Shown: piece by piece, positions 8,368 through 15,171 of the stretch
Numbering within the stretch: position 1 is the stretch's first letter
Layout: each line of letters begins with the position of its first letter
Source of the DNA: Comamonadaceae bacterium
GTDB taxonomy: Bacteria; Pseudomonadota; Gammaproteobacteria; Burkholderiales; Burkholderiaceae_C
Length of the DNA: 64,000 nucleotides
NCBI GenBank assembly: GCA_947455465.1
Contig: CANGNS010000006.1
Span: 1 to 64,000 of the forward strand
Direction: 5' to 3'
The notes under the pieces: model-generated
The model's input: only the letters and a program-made list of their open reading frames with translations
The model's database searches: none
Told to the model about the DNA's origin: nothing
Position numbers and translations under genes: made by a program

Positions 8368-8457
8368 CTACACGTCCGAAAACAAAAGCATAAAAAAGAA
8401 CAGAAAAACAATGACAAGAAACCAGCCGGCCAATATTTTCAACACAGTCTTTAGCAT
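8368..8457 (-). CDS. Candidate 29-residue single-pass membrane protein
   Basis: A short frame on the minus strand reads MLKTVLKILAGWFLVIVFLF followed by more hydrophobic residues and SDV. It has a basic N-terminus and one long hydrophobic helix, the look of small bacterial membrane proteins. A GGGGT at about 8464-8468 precedes the ATG by 7 nt. It lies between paiB and the flavin oxidoreductase gene, opposite to both. It is seen only as an open frame with a plausible ribosome site; conservation is unknown. Confidence 0.35.
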   Translation of the reverse strand: MLKTVLKILAGWFLVIVFLFFFMLLFSDV

Positions 8458-8490
8458 GGTGTTACCCCATTTGGTCAAAGAGCGCGCCCT

Positions 8491-9756
8491 ATGAGTATTT
8501 CAAATAACCCATTTTCCACACTTTTCCAGGACCTGCCTTTGCCCTGCGGCTTGGTGCTGCCCAACCGCTTGGCCAAGGCAGCCATGGAAGAGAGCCTGGC
8601 CGAGCCCGGCCAGTTGCCCGGCGCTCGCTTAGAGGGCCTGTATCGGCGCTGGGCCCAAGGCGGTGTGGGCTTGCTTTTGACCGGTAACGTTATGGTCGAC
8701 AGCCGCGCCATGACCGGCCCGGCCACGATCGCACTGGAGCAGGACACGCCCTTGGACGGCTTTCGCGCCTGGAGCGCGGCGGCTAAGTCGGCCGGTGGCA
8801 AGGTGGTGATGCAAATCAGCCATCCTGGTCGCCAGGTCTTTGCCTCTATGGGCGGGCTGGTGTGGGCGCCCTCCGAGGTGGCACTGGACATGGGCAAGCA
8901 TTCCAAAATGTTCCGCACGCCCCAGGCCATGACGCAAGAGAACATGGATGAGCTGATCGCCCGCTTTGCCACCACAGCGCGACGCGCCCAGGAGGCGGGC
9001 TTTGACGGCGTGCAAATCCATGCCGCCCACGGCTACCTGATTTCGCAGTTTCTCTCGCCCCACACCAACCAGCGCAGCGACGGCTGGGGTGGCGACATTG
9101 CCGGGCGCGCGCGCCTGCTCCTCGCCGTGGTGCGCGCCGTACGCCAGGTGGTGCAGCCGGGCTTTGCCGTGGCCGTCAAACTCAATTCGGCGGACTTCCA
9201 GCGCGGCGGATTTAGCGACAGCGACGCCCAGGCGGTGGTAGAAATGCTCAACCACGAGGCGGTCGATTTTGTGGAACTCTCGGGCGGCAGCTACGAAAGC
9301 CCGGCCATGCAAGGGCGCACGGCCGATGGCCGCACGCTGGCGCGCGAGGCCTATTTCCTGGAGTTCGCCCGCACCCTGAGCGGCCACGCCCGTATGCCCT
9401 TGATGACCACGGGCGGCATCCTGCGCCCCCAGGTGGCTTGCAGCGTGTTGGCTGGCGGCGTGGCGCTGGTGGGCATGGGCACAGCCCTGGCGGTGGCGCC
9501 AGACCTGCCGCGCCAGTGGGCGCAAGGGCAGGACACAGTGGCGCCGGCCGTGCATATCGGCTGGAAGGACAAAACCCTGGTCGGCCTGGCCACCATGGCG
9601 CTGACGCGCTCGCAGCTGCACCGCCTGGCCGAGGGCAAGCGCCCCAAGCCGCAAGCCTCGCCGCTGTGGACCTTGGTGCTCGACCAGCTGCGCAGTCGGC
9701 GCATGACCAAGCGCTACCGGGCGTGGCGCCAAATGCGCGCAGACGCCCCAAAATAG
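8491..9756 (+). CDS. NADH:flavin oxidoreductase, old yellow enzyme family
   Basis: This FMN-dependent TIM-barrel oxidoreductase has 421 residues. Motifs in order: LPNRLAKAAMEE (near 30), LLLTGNVMVDSR (about 65), MQISHPGRQ (about 107), the active-site stretch GVQIHAAHGYLISQFLSP (about 170-190) followed by TNQRSDGWGG, and PLMTTGGI near the phosphate-binding end. It most resembles the single-domain class of 2,4-dienoyl-CoA reductase/OYE proteins without the C-terminal FeS/FAD domain. The substrate is unknown; such enzymes reduce activated C=C bonds. The length is slightly above the usual 360-400. Confidence 0.9.
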   Translation: MSISNNPFSTLFQDLPLPCGLVLPNRLAKAAMEESLAEPGQLPGARLEGLYRRWAQGGVGLLLTGNVMVDSRAMTGPATIALEQDTPLDGFRAWSAAAKSAGGKVVMQISHPGRQVFASMGGLVWAPSEVALDMGKHSKMFRTPQAMTQENMDELIARFATTARRAQEAGFDGVQIHAAHGYLISQFLSPHTNQRSDGWGGDIAGRARLLLAVVRAVRQVVQPGFAVAVKLNSADFQRGGFSDSDAQAVVEMLNHEAVDFVELSGGSYESPAMQGRTADGRTLAREAYFLEFARTLSGHARMPLMTTGGILRPQVACSVLAGGVALVGMGTALAVAPDLPRQWAQGQDTVAPAVHIGWKDKTLVGLATMALTRSQLHRLAEGKRPKPQASPLWTLVLDQLRSRRMTKRYRAWRQMRADAPK

Positions 9757-9848
9757 CTTTTTGGTGGCAGGACTGCCGCCTATTTGACCGATATCAAAGG
9801 GCTGGGCGGCCGGTGCATTTATGGTGCAACCATCGTTTGGAAAACACC

Positions 9849-10061
9849 ATGCCCCAAAAAACTGCACTGGCACACTGCCCGTTTAGAAATACCGACGTCA
9901 ACCTGCGCCTCGGCTTGCGCCACTGCATTGAAGACCAGCAATGCTTTAGCGACGAGCCTTGCCCTTTGCGCGACGAATTTCTGCAAACGGGCACACCCGC
10001 GGCACACAAAAGCGCCCCTGTACCCGCAAAGACACCAACCCTAAAGCAGGTGCCGATGTAA
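9849..10061 (+). CDS. Small four-cysteine hypothetical protein
   Basis: A 70-residue protein whose cysteines fall at 10, 26, 32 and 38 (C-x15-C-x5-C-x5-C), in a charged context (HCPFRNTDVN, RHCIEDQQCFSDEPC). A polar Pro/Lys/Ala tail follows. The pattern suggests a small metal-binding or disulfide fold; no signal peptide is seen. Its TAA is directly followed by the ATG of the lipoprotein gene, so the two are translationally coupled. The open frame extends upstream, but that part only shadows the end of the oxidoreductase gene. Function unknown. Confidence 0.55.
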   Translation: MPQKTALAHCPFRNTDVNLRLGLRHCIEDQQCFSDEPCPLRDEFLQTGTPAAHKSAPVPAKTPTLKQVPM

Positions 10062-10481
10062 ATGCGGTGGTTTATTTACCTGGCCATCGGCCTGCTGGCA
10101 ACTTTGGGCGCCTGCCGTAACTCGCCCTCGGTGGAGAAAAAAACGCCTAGCAAGGAACCGCCTTTTGCGCTGTACTGCAAACATGGCAGCAGCAGTATGA
10201 CGATCACGGTTTTAGATAATCATTTTGAGGTAGAAGAAAACCCCGAATTGCATACCATTGCCGACGCAAAAATGACCCTGAGTGACGGTGCGATGGAGGT
10301 CCAGTGGAAAGGTATTTCCACGACGGCGACTGATGGTCGCTATGGAATATACAAATTGAAAATAAACCGATTTACCGGTATTTACCTCGGTGAAATTGCT
10401 GAAGTATCCGCAAATAAAGTGACCGAGAGCCCGCTACGCATCAGCGGCCTGTGCGAGAAAATCGCAAGCAGAAAATTTTGA
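10062..10481 (+). CDS. Small lipoprotein, hypothetical
   Basis: This 139-residue protein has a lipoprotein signal peptide: basic start, hydrophobic core, and lipobox LGAC with Cys at 18. The mature part is a short beta-rich domain with two further cysteines (about 39 and 130) that may pair. The residue after the lipid Cys is Arg, so outer-membrane sorting is possible. It starts immediately after the stop of the four-Cys gene. It ends 20 bp before the left att repeat of the tRNA-Thr element, so it is host DNA. Function unknown. Confidence 0.7.
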   Translation: MRWFIYLAIGLLATLGACRNSPSVEKKTPSKEPPFALYCKHGSSSMTITVLDNHFEVEENPELHTIADAKMTLSDGAMEVQWKGISTTATDGRYGIYKLKINRFTGIYLGEIAEVSANKVTESPLRISGLCEKIASRKF

Positions 10482-10501
10482 CAGGCTTGAAAAAATCAAG
10501 A

Positions 10502-10551
10502 AATTGGTGCCGGAGAGATGAATCGAACACCCGACCTTCTCATTACGAATG
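10502..10551. repeat. att site, displaced 3' half of tRNA-Thr (left)
   Basis: This is identical over 50 bp to 15172-15221. It covers the anticodon loop to the CCA end of tRNA-Thr, read on the minus strand, plus 3 bp beyond. The sequence diverges right after it, so it is a remnant and not a gene. Confidence 0.95.
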
Positions 10552-10680
10552 GTGTGAATTTAGTGTTTGCAATTATTTGCCAAAGTTGATATGATATATA
10601 AATCAACAACTTATATCCGAGGCACTGGATAGGCAAACAGTCTGGGCGTTGAGCCGTATTCGTCAAAATAGCGTTCTGCG

Positions 10681-10724
10681 GGCGGCACAGCGCAGGTATG
10701 GCGGCGGCACAGCGCAGGTATGGC
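10681..10724 (+). repeat. Tandem 22-bp arm-type repeats (left end)
   Basis: Two perfect adjacent copies (10681-10702 and 10703-10724) contain the core CACAGCGCAGGTATGGC. A third exact copy lies at 15089-15110 near the other end, in the same orientation. The position inside both element ends, next to the integrase, fits arm-type binding sites. The ATG at 10698 lies within the first copy, which argues against it as the integrase start. Confidence 0.85.
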
Positions 10725-10754
10725 CTGGCTTCGGATGGTCAAAGCGACTTTACG

Positions 10755-12131
10755 ATGGCACGTCCTAAGAAAACAGATACCCCTGATTTAGCCCTAGCGC
10801 ACGTGCTGACTATTGGTTTAATTGAGCGTTTAAATTGCCCCGCAGGTGTTGCAAAAGTATTTCTAAAAGATAAAGAAGTAACTGGCCTCAAAGTACGGGT
10901 CACTGCCAAGGGGGCCAAAGCATTCGTTTATGAAGCCAAATTAAATGGCAAGGCAATTAGCAAAACCATTGGCGCGGTAAACGAGATAAGCATCAAAGCG
11001 GCGCAAGATAGGGCCCGGGAATTGATGCTGTTAATCAAGACGCAGAAAATCGACCCGCGCGCATTAGAGCGCCAAGCCCAAGCGGCCGCAGCACAGGAAT
11101 TGGCGATTAAAGAAGCGGCTGCACAGTCCGCCGCCGCCGCTGCGGCTTCCAAAGCAATATGTGTGGGCGATTTGTGGTCCCAGTATTTGGCCGAAGGCCA
11201 CCCCAAGCGCCGCCCTGCCTGGAAGCCCGGGTATCGCGCTTCCTTAGAGCTTATGGCCGCCCCCGGCGGTGTGCCCAAGCGACGCGGCAAGGGTTTGACC
11301 CGGCAAGGGCCGATTTATCCCTTATTGGCCTTACCGCTGGGCGAAGTTACAGAGGACGCCCTGCAACTGTGGTTTGAGCGCGAAGCCCAAGCCGGTAAAC
11401 ACCAAGCGGCGCGCGCTTTCATGATGTTCCGGGGCTTTTTGCGTTGGTGTGCGGGCCGCCCGCAGTACCGGCATTTAATCGACCGCGATGCGGGCAAGGC
11501 CCTCGCCATATTGGAGAGCCTGCCTACCCATACCCGCCGCACCGATGCCATAGAGGCAGACCAACTGCCCGGCTGGTGGCAAGGCGTGGCGCAACTGCCT
11601 AACCGCACCGCCAGCGTCTACCTTATGGGGCTGGTACTGACCGGCGCGCGGAAACAAGAACTGGCCGGACTTACCTGGGAGAACGTGGATTTTCGCTGGC
11701 GCAAGCTCACCATGGCTGATAAAGTCCATTCGACCCGCACCATCCCCCTGGGCCCCTACCTGGCCCATTTGCTGGCAACTTTGCCCCGCGTGAACGAGTA
11801 TGTATTTGCCAGCCCCCGCAGCGTGGGCCGTATCAGCGACGCACGGGCCAGCCACAACAAAGCATTGCAAAGCGCCGCCATACAGGGGCTCACCATCCAT
11901 GGCCTGCGCCGCACCTTTTCGCTGCTAGGCGAGGCCGCCGGTGCGCCCGCCGGTGCTATCGCGCAGGTAATGGGCCATTCCCCCAGCGGCACCGCCGAAG
12001 GCTACCGGCCGCGCAGCTTGGATGCCCTGCGCCCCTACCTGGAAAAGATAGAGGCCCATATCCTGACCTTGGCCGGGGTGCAGTTTGATGCCAAGGCCAC
12101 ACCCGGTGCGCTGCGGATTGTGGGGGCTTAG
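10755..12131 (+). CDS. Tyrosine recombinase, integrase of the tRNA-Thr element
   Basis: Taking the ATG at 10755 (MARPKKTD) gives 458 residues. The upstream in-frame ATG lies inside the 22-bp repeat and is less likely. An N-terminal DUF4102-like domain (VTAKGAKAFVYEAKLNGK) is followed by an alanine-rich hinge (about 105-135), a core-binding domain and the catalytic domain. Catalytic residues are R299 (TGARKQE), K323, H382-x-x-R385 (HGLRR), H408 and Y417. It should catalyse integration into tRNA-Thr(CGT) through the 50-bp att core. It appears intact. Confidence 0.93.
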   Translation: MARPKKTDTPDLALAHVLTIGLIERLNCPAGVAKVFLKDKEVTGLKVRVTAKGAKAFVYEAKLNGKAISKTIGAVNEISIKAAQDRARELMLLIKTQKIDPRALERQAQAAAAQELAIKEAAAQSAAAAAASKAICVGDLWSQYLAEGHPKRRPAWKPGYRASLELMAAPGGVPKRRGKGLTRQGPIYPLLALPLGEVTEDALQLWFEREAQAGKHQAARAFMMFRGFLRWCAGRPQYRHLIDRDAGKALAILESLPTHTRRTDAIEADQLPGWWQGVAQLPNRTASVYLMGLVLTGARKQELAGLTWENVDFRWRKLTMADKVHSTRTIPLGPYLAHLLATLPRVNEYVFASPRSVGRISDARASHNKALQSAAIQGLTIHGLRRTFSLLGEAAGAPAGAIAQVMGHSPSGTAEGYRPRSLDALRPYLEKIEAHILTLAGVQFDAKATPGALRIVGA

Positions 12132-12155
12132 TTGTAAACCAATGCTTAACAGTTT

Positions 12156-12434
12156 ATGATACGAACATTCCGACATAAAGGCTTGGAGCGCTACTTTAAA
12201 ACCGGGAGCGTGGCCGGTATCCAAGCGATTCACGCCAAGCGCCTTCGGGAGTTGTTAACGGCGTTGCAGGTGGCCGCTGGCCCGCAGGACTTGGCCCGCC
12301 CTTCATGGCGCGTGCATGGCCTTACTGGGGAGCGCGCCGGGTTTTACGCCCTGACCGTGCAGGCCAATTGGCGACTGACTTTTAGGTTTGTGGGGGTAGA
12401 TGTGGAATTACTGGATTATTTGGACTATCACTAA
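12156..12434 (+). CDS. higB: HigB/RelE-family toxin
   Basis: This 92-residue protein begins IRTFRHKGLERYFKTG and ends with NWRLTFRF and LLDYLDYH, the typical order of HigB-type RelE-superfamily ribosome-dependent mRNA endonucleases. Length is normal for the family. It precedes its antitoxin by 10 bp, the toxin-first order characteristic of higBA. It starts 24 bp after the integrase stop. It probably stabilises the element against loss. Confidence 0.92.
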   Translation: MIRTFRHKGLERYFKTGSVAGIQAIHAKRLRELLTALQVAAGPQDLARPSWRVHGLTGERAGFYALTVQANWRLTFRFVGVDVELLDYLDYH

Positions 12435-12444
12435 AGGGCACATC

Positions 12445-12747
12445 ATGGCAATGCACAACCCGGCCCATCCGGGCGAATTACTCAGTGGCTGGTTGGAGGA
12501 CTTGGGCGCTAGTGTCACTGCATTTGCCGCGCACATTGGCATTAGCCGCGTGATGCTTTCACGGGTATTGAACGGGCATGCGGCCGTTTCTGCCGATATG
12601 GATTTGCGATTGTCCGAGGCTTTGGGCACTTCGCCTGGCTATTGGCTGGCGCTGCAAGTGCAAAGAGATTTGTGGACCGCAGGCCAAAGCGCCAAAGTGC
12701 GTAAACGCATCAAACGCCTTGCCGCGCCTGTCCAAGCGGCTATGTGA
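12445..12747 (+). CDS. higA: HigA-family antitoxin, XRE-type regulator
   Basis: With the ATG at 12445 (MAMHNPAHPGELL), after an AAAGGG ribosome site, the protein has 100 residues. The N-terminal HPGE block and the helix-turn-helix (VTAFAAHIGISRVMLSRVLNG, about 25-45) are typical of VapI/HigA antitoxins. The C-terminal half contains YWLALQVQRDLW. It should neutralise HigB and repress the pair. An upstream in-frame ATG at 12400 lies inside higB and is not needed. Confidence 0.92.
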   Translation: MAMHNPAHPGELLSGWLEDLGASVTAFAAHIGISRVMLSRVLNGHAAVSADMDLRLSEALGTSPGYWLALQVQRDLWTAGQSAKVRKRIKRLAAPVQAAM

Positions 12748-12852
12748 GGTTTTCACCCCAGCTAGGTCCGCTTCGAAACCGGGCTCAATAACGGGCTCCT
12801 TCACCCGTCCGCTGGGGTTTCTCTTTGAAGTGGCACCTGGAAGGGGTGGATT

Positions 12853-13446
12853 TTGACAACCCAGCATTACGTTGACCGCTGGTACATGGCCGCTCAGTTA
12901 TTGGCCTATGAGTACACCAAAGCACATGGCGCCTTAAACGACTTTCACATCGATTCACCCGAGGGCCGACAGTACAGCGAAAGCCTTGATAGCGTTATAG
13001 AAAGGGCCGTGCTTTGCGGTGAGCTGCGCACCTTCAAATCCGACCTTTCCGCTTTATTGGAGCCCGGCGAGCAGGCGTACACCGATGGCATGCTTTCTCT
13101 GGAACAATTTTGCAGTTGGGCGCAGGGCAAATTGCCTGGGTGCCCCGCCGATGCGGCAGTTTTAGCGCAGTACTTGGGGTTTGAAGTGGAGTTAAGTCCT
13201 TCCATGCAGTCTCCACCTGTGAGGCGCGTAATGGCGTTTCCAGCGCAAGAAGATGCCATTCTTGAGGAGATACATAGGCTAGGGCACGACCCCCTGAACT
13301 TTCCCAAAAACTCGCCTGGAAAATCCGGCGTGAAGAATGAAATACGCACTGCGCTAGCCAATAACAGACTATTCATCGGGGACACCGTTTTTGATAAGGC
13401 ATGGGAGCGCCTTCGCGATAAAGGGGCTATCGTAGATAAAAAATAA
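12853..13446 (+). CDS. Hypothetical cargo protein of the element
   Basis: This 197-residue soluble protein is not recognised. Start is TTG at 12853, supported by an AAGGGG ribosome site 5-10 nt upstream; no suitable ATG is nearby. The N-terminus is helical and acidic (YVDRWYMAAQLLAYEY). The C-terminal third reads like a small winged-helix (AILEEIHRLGHDPLNFPKN, then AWERLRDKGAIVDKK). It sits between higA and the AlpA-like gene, the usual position of cargo genes in satellites, such as defence or helper-interference functions. No domain supports such a role directly. Confidence 0.7.
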   Translation: MTTQHYVDRWYMAAQLLAYEYTKAHGALNDFHIDSPEGRQYSESLDSVIERAVLCGELRTFKSDLSALLEPGEQAYTDGMLSLEQFCSWAQGKLPGCPADAAVLAQYLGFEVELSPSMQSPPVRRVMAFPAQEDAILEEIHRLGHDPLNFPKNSPGKSGVKNEIRTALANNRLFIGDTVFDKAWERLRDKGAIVDKK

Positions 13447-13467
13447 ATCTGCAGGTGTACCCCAAGG

Positions 13468-13497
13468 GTGTCCCCCAAATTGGGGGAGGGGGGACAC
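13468..13497. promoter_or_regulatory. Nested inverted repeats upstream of the AlpA-like gene
   Basis: GTGTCCCCC (13468-13476) and GGGGGACAC (13489-13497) form a 9-bp inverted repeat with a 12-nt loop. Inside it, 13472-13486 is itself a palindrome (CCCCCAA A TTGGGGG). It is followed by another G-run at about 13501-13505. It may be an operator for the AlpA-like regulator downstream or a stem-loop at the end of the previous gene; there is no T-run, so it is not a standard terminator. Confidence 0.45.
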
Positions 13498-13561
13498 TTG
13501 CGGGGGAGGATAGTCGCCGGAAAAACATAGGGCCATGTTCAACAAACCGAGAGGTTTCATC

Positions 13562-13768
13562 ATGGCTTTTATCAATGTACAACCCTTGGCGCAGGAAAAC
13601 CGCGCAGCTTTGCCAACCGCCGAAGCAGCGCGCCATTTAAACCGCGCTGCCCAGACTTTGCGCATTTGGGCGATGCGAGGCACAGGTCCAATCCAGCCGC
13701 TGCGCATTCAGGGCCGGCTTGCCTGGCCGGTTTCCGAGTTGCGCCGCGTTTTGGGGGTCACAGCATGA
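13562..13768 (+). CDS. AlpA-like small DNA-binding protein
   Basis: The ATG at 13562 (MAFINVQPL), preceded by GAGAGG, gives 68 residues. The block LPTAEAARHLNRAAQTLRIW followed by GPIQPLRIQGRLAWPVSELRRVL is the winged helix-turn-helix of AlpA/excisionase-like proteins in element regulators. Likely roles are excision or control of the downstream replication genes. Its stop overlaps the ATG of the next tiny frame (13765), giving a chain of coupled genes. Confidence 0.75.
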   Translation: MAFINVQPLAQENRAALPTAEAARHLNRAAQTLRIWAMRGTGPIQPLRIQGRLAWPVSELRRVLGVTA

Positions 13769-13851
13769 TGGCCGCTATGAACACCTGGGCACTGCGAATC
13801 TGGTGCGCCATGCCCTCCCAATGGTTCAAACTGCGGCGGGCTTCAAAATGA
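13765..13851 (+). CDS. Candidate 28-residue overlapping micro-gene
   Basis: This frame starts in the overlap ATGATG at the stop of the AlpA-like gene and ends in an ATGA overlap with the next gene (13848). It encodes MMAAMNTWALRIWCAMPSQW plus a basic tail. The two-sided stop/start overlap is the typical signature of translational coupling. It may be a real micro-protein or only a bridge that carries ribosomes to the next start. Conservation is unknown. Confidence 0.35.
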   Translation: MMAAMNTWALRIWCAMPSQWFKLRRASK

Positions 13852-14132
13852 GTTTTGCCGGAACAACAAATCCCCGCCACTTGCGAGTGCTTCAAGCGCT
13901 CAAAACAAGGCCGATAACGCGCGAAGCCCTCGACGAAATTGCCGGTTGTTCCAATGGGCCCGAGCTGGTGGCTGAGCTTCGACGACGCGGCCTAAAAATC
14001 CCATGCCATCGCACTAAGAAGAAGGACCGCGATTTGTTCGATTGCTGGCCGGGTGTTTATTCCTTCTCGGATTGTGACCGGCGCAAAGTTGAGCATTGGC
14101 TTCGTAGGCGGGACCATGGAACCCAAAAATAA
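13848..14132 (+). CDS. Small winged-helix protein of the element
   Basis: This 94-residue protein starts at ATG 13848 (MSFAGTTNPRHL). The stretch HLRVLQALKTRPITREALDEI followed by GPELVAELRRRGLKIPC is a winged helix-turn-helix of the kind found in small phage and satellite proteins. A basic C-terminus follows. It overlaps the preceding micro-frame by 4 bp (ATGA) and the following replication-type gene by 17 bp, so all are probably one transcript. Exact function unknown; DNA binding inferred. Confidence 0.65.
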   Translation: MSFAGTTNPRHLRVLQALKTRPITREALDEIAGCSNGPELVAELRRRGLKIPCHRTKKKDRDLFDCWPGVYSFSDCDRRKVEHWLRRRDHGTQK

Positions 14133-14784
14133 GCGCAAGGGAACGGACGCATCACGGGATGCTGGCGGCTTCATTGCGATGCCCTGGTCTGTTATGGATT
14201 GCCCAGCCTATGGGCAACTATCGCACGCGGCACGGGCTTTGTTGTGGGAAGTTGCCCGTCAATTTTGCAAGGACAACAATGGCCGGTTGCTCTTGTCCCG
14301 CGTTTACATGGCTCAGCGGGGCTGGAGGTCTGCCGATACGATTCACCGCGCTAAACAGGAGCTGTTGCATTACGGCTTTATTTACGAAACGGTGAAGGGC
14401 TATCGACCTAACAAGGCGAGCTGGTACGCGGTCACCTGGCGCGCACTGGACCGTATCAAAGGCTATGACCCTGGCGCGGAGCTAGCTTTTGTACGCGGCG
14501 CCTACCGGTTGGACCGTCCCGCTAAAAACACAGTGCTTAGTCCGGTTGGCGGAATAGGTACGCCGCGCATAGGTCCGCCAGCCGGAATAAAGCGCGCCCC
14601 CATTGTTCCGCCAGCCGGTGCTATGCAGGCTAATTTTGCCGGTGGCTCTGTTCCGCCAGCCGGACACCCTCTAGAGATACCATCTGCTGCTTTAAAAAAG
14701 GGGGCGTATCGCAGGTTAAGCAAAGCGCCGGCGTATCTTTTCAAGGGCCTTGTCCACTCACAGGCAAGCGGCTTCATTGCCTAG
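14116..14784 (+). CDS. HTH replication-type protein of the element
   Basis: This 222-residue protein starts at ATG 14116 (MEPKNKRKG). The N-terminal domain (about 18-125, GGFIAMPWSVMDCPAYGQLS, DNNGRLLLSRVYMAQRGW, ELLHYGFIYETVKGYRPNKASWYAVTW) is a winged-helix domain found in many prophage and satellite proteins near replication genes. The C-terminal part is a linker with repeated PPAG, whose gene contains three exact copies of a 12-mer. It is the last gene before the right end. It could be the initiator, with the origin inside its gene; no primase or loader is present, so host or helper DnaC would be needed. Confidence 0.6.
   Translation: MEPKNKRKGTDASRDAGGFIAMPWSVMDCPAYGQLSHAARALLWEVARQFCKDNNGRLLLSRVYMAQRGWRSADTIHRAKQELLHYGFIYETVKGYRPNKASWYAVTWRALDRIKGYDPGAELAFVRGAYRLDRPAKNTVLSPVGGIGTPRIGPPAGIKRAPIVPPAGAMQANFAGGSVPPAGHPLEIPSAALKKGAYRRLSKAPAYLFKGLVHSQASGFIA
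14542..14663 (+). repeat. Iteron-like repeats inside the replication-type gene
   Basis: TCCGCCAGCCGG occurs exactly at 14574-14585, 14607-14618 and 14652-14663, and a near-perfect inverted copy (CCGGTTGGCGGA) is at 14542-14553. They encode the PPAG repeats. Their position in a linker of a probable initiator parallels the palindromes at 926-1001 of the other element. Peptide repetition alone is the competing explanation. Confidence 0.55.
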
Positions 14785-15088
14785 GTTGTGCATGCGCATG
14801 GCCTAGGCCGGTCTGTGGTGCATGGGCGGGAAAAGACATTTGCGTAATCTGTGGACGTTACCCGTAAGTACGCGCCTGCTGCCAAATGCAAAGGCTTGCC
14901 AGACTGGCCGATAAGTTCGCACTTAAAGGGTGTGGTGTGGCAAACGTGGGCGGTGGGTGTACGAGCCGCTTCAAGTTGGCGCTGATTTGATTATTTGGCC
15001 TCTACAAAGGGTGGGTGAATGGGCAATGGGCATGGTGCTTACATGTCCCTTCACAGGGGCCTCAAAGGGGCCTTAATTTGGTACCGAC

Positions 15089-15110
15089 GGCGGCACAGCG
15101 CAGGTATGGC
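15089..15110 (+). repeat. 22-bp arm-type repeat (right end)
   Basis: Exact third copy of the 22-mer at 10681-10724, in the same orientation. It lies 62 bp inside the right att core. Confidence 0.85.
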
Positions 15111-15126
15111 GCAAAAAAACTGCCAA

Positions 15127-15158
15127 ACAAAAAAGCCCCGTTCTTGCGAAACGAGGCT
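15127..15158 (-). terminator. Terminator of tRNA-Thr, supplied by the element
   Basis: On the minus strand AGCCTCGTT, a 7-nt loop and AACGGGGCT form a 9-bp stem with one G-U pair, followed by six T. It lies downstream of the tRNA-Thr CCA end but inside the element, between att core and arm site. The integrated element therefore provides the terminator used by the host tRNA. Confidence 0.85.
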
Positions 15159-15171
15159 AAGTAATTGATTT

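Larger units (their letters stand above)
14785..15171. other. Non-coding right end of the tRNA-Thr element
   Basis: No gene is seen in these 387 bases. The stretch has a repeated CCTAGG flanking TGTGCATGCGCATGG (about 14780-14810), the third copy of the 22-bp arm-type repeat (15089-15110), and a minus-strand terminator (15127-15158). This is where an excision-control or attachment complex would assemble. Confidence 0.6.

Noticed and set aside
10502-10551. A second tRNA-Thr gene
   Set aside because: Only the 3' half is present; the D-arm and acceptor 5' strand are missing, so it is an att remnant.
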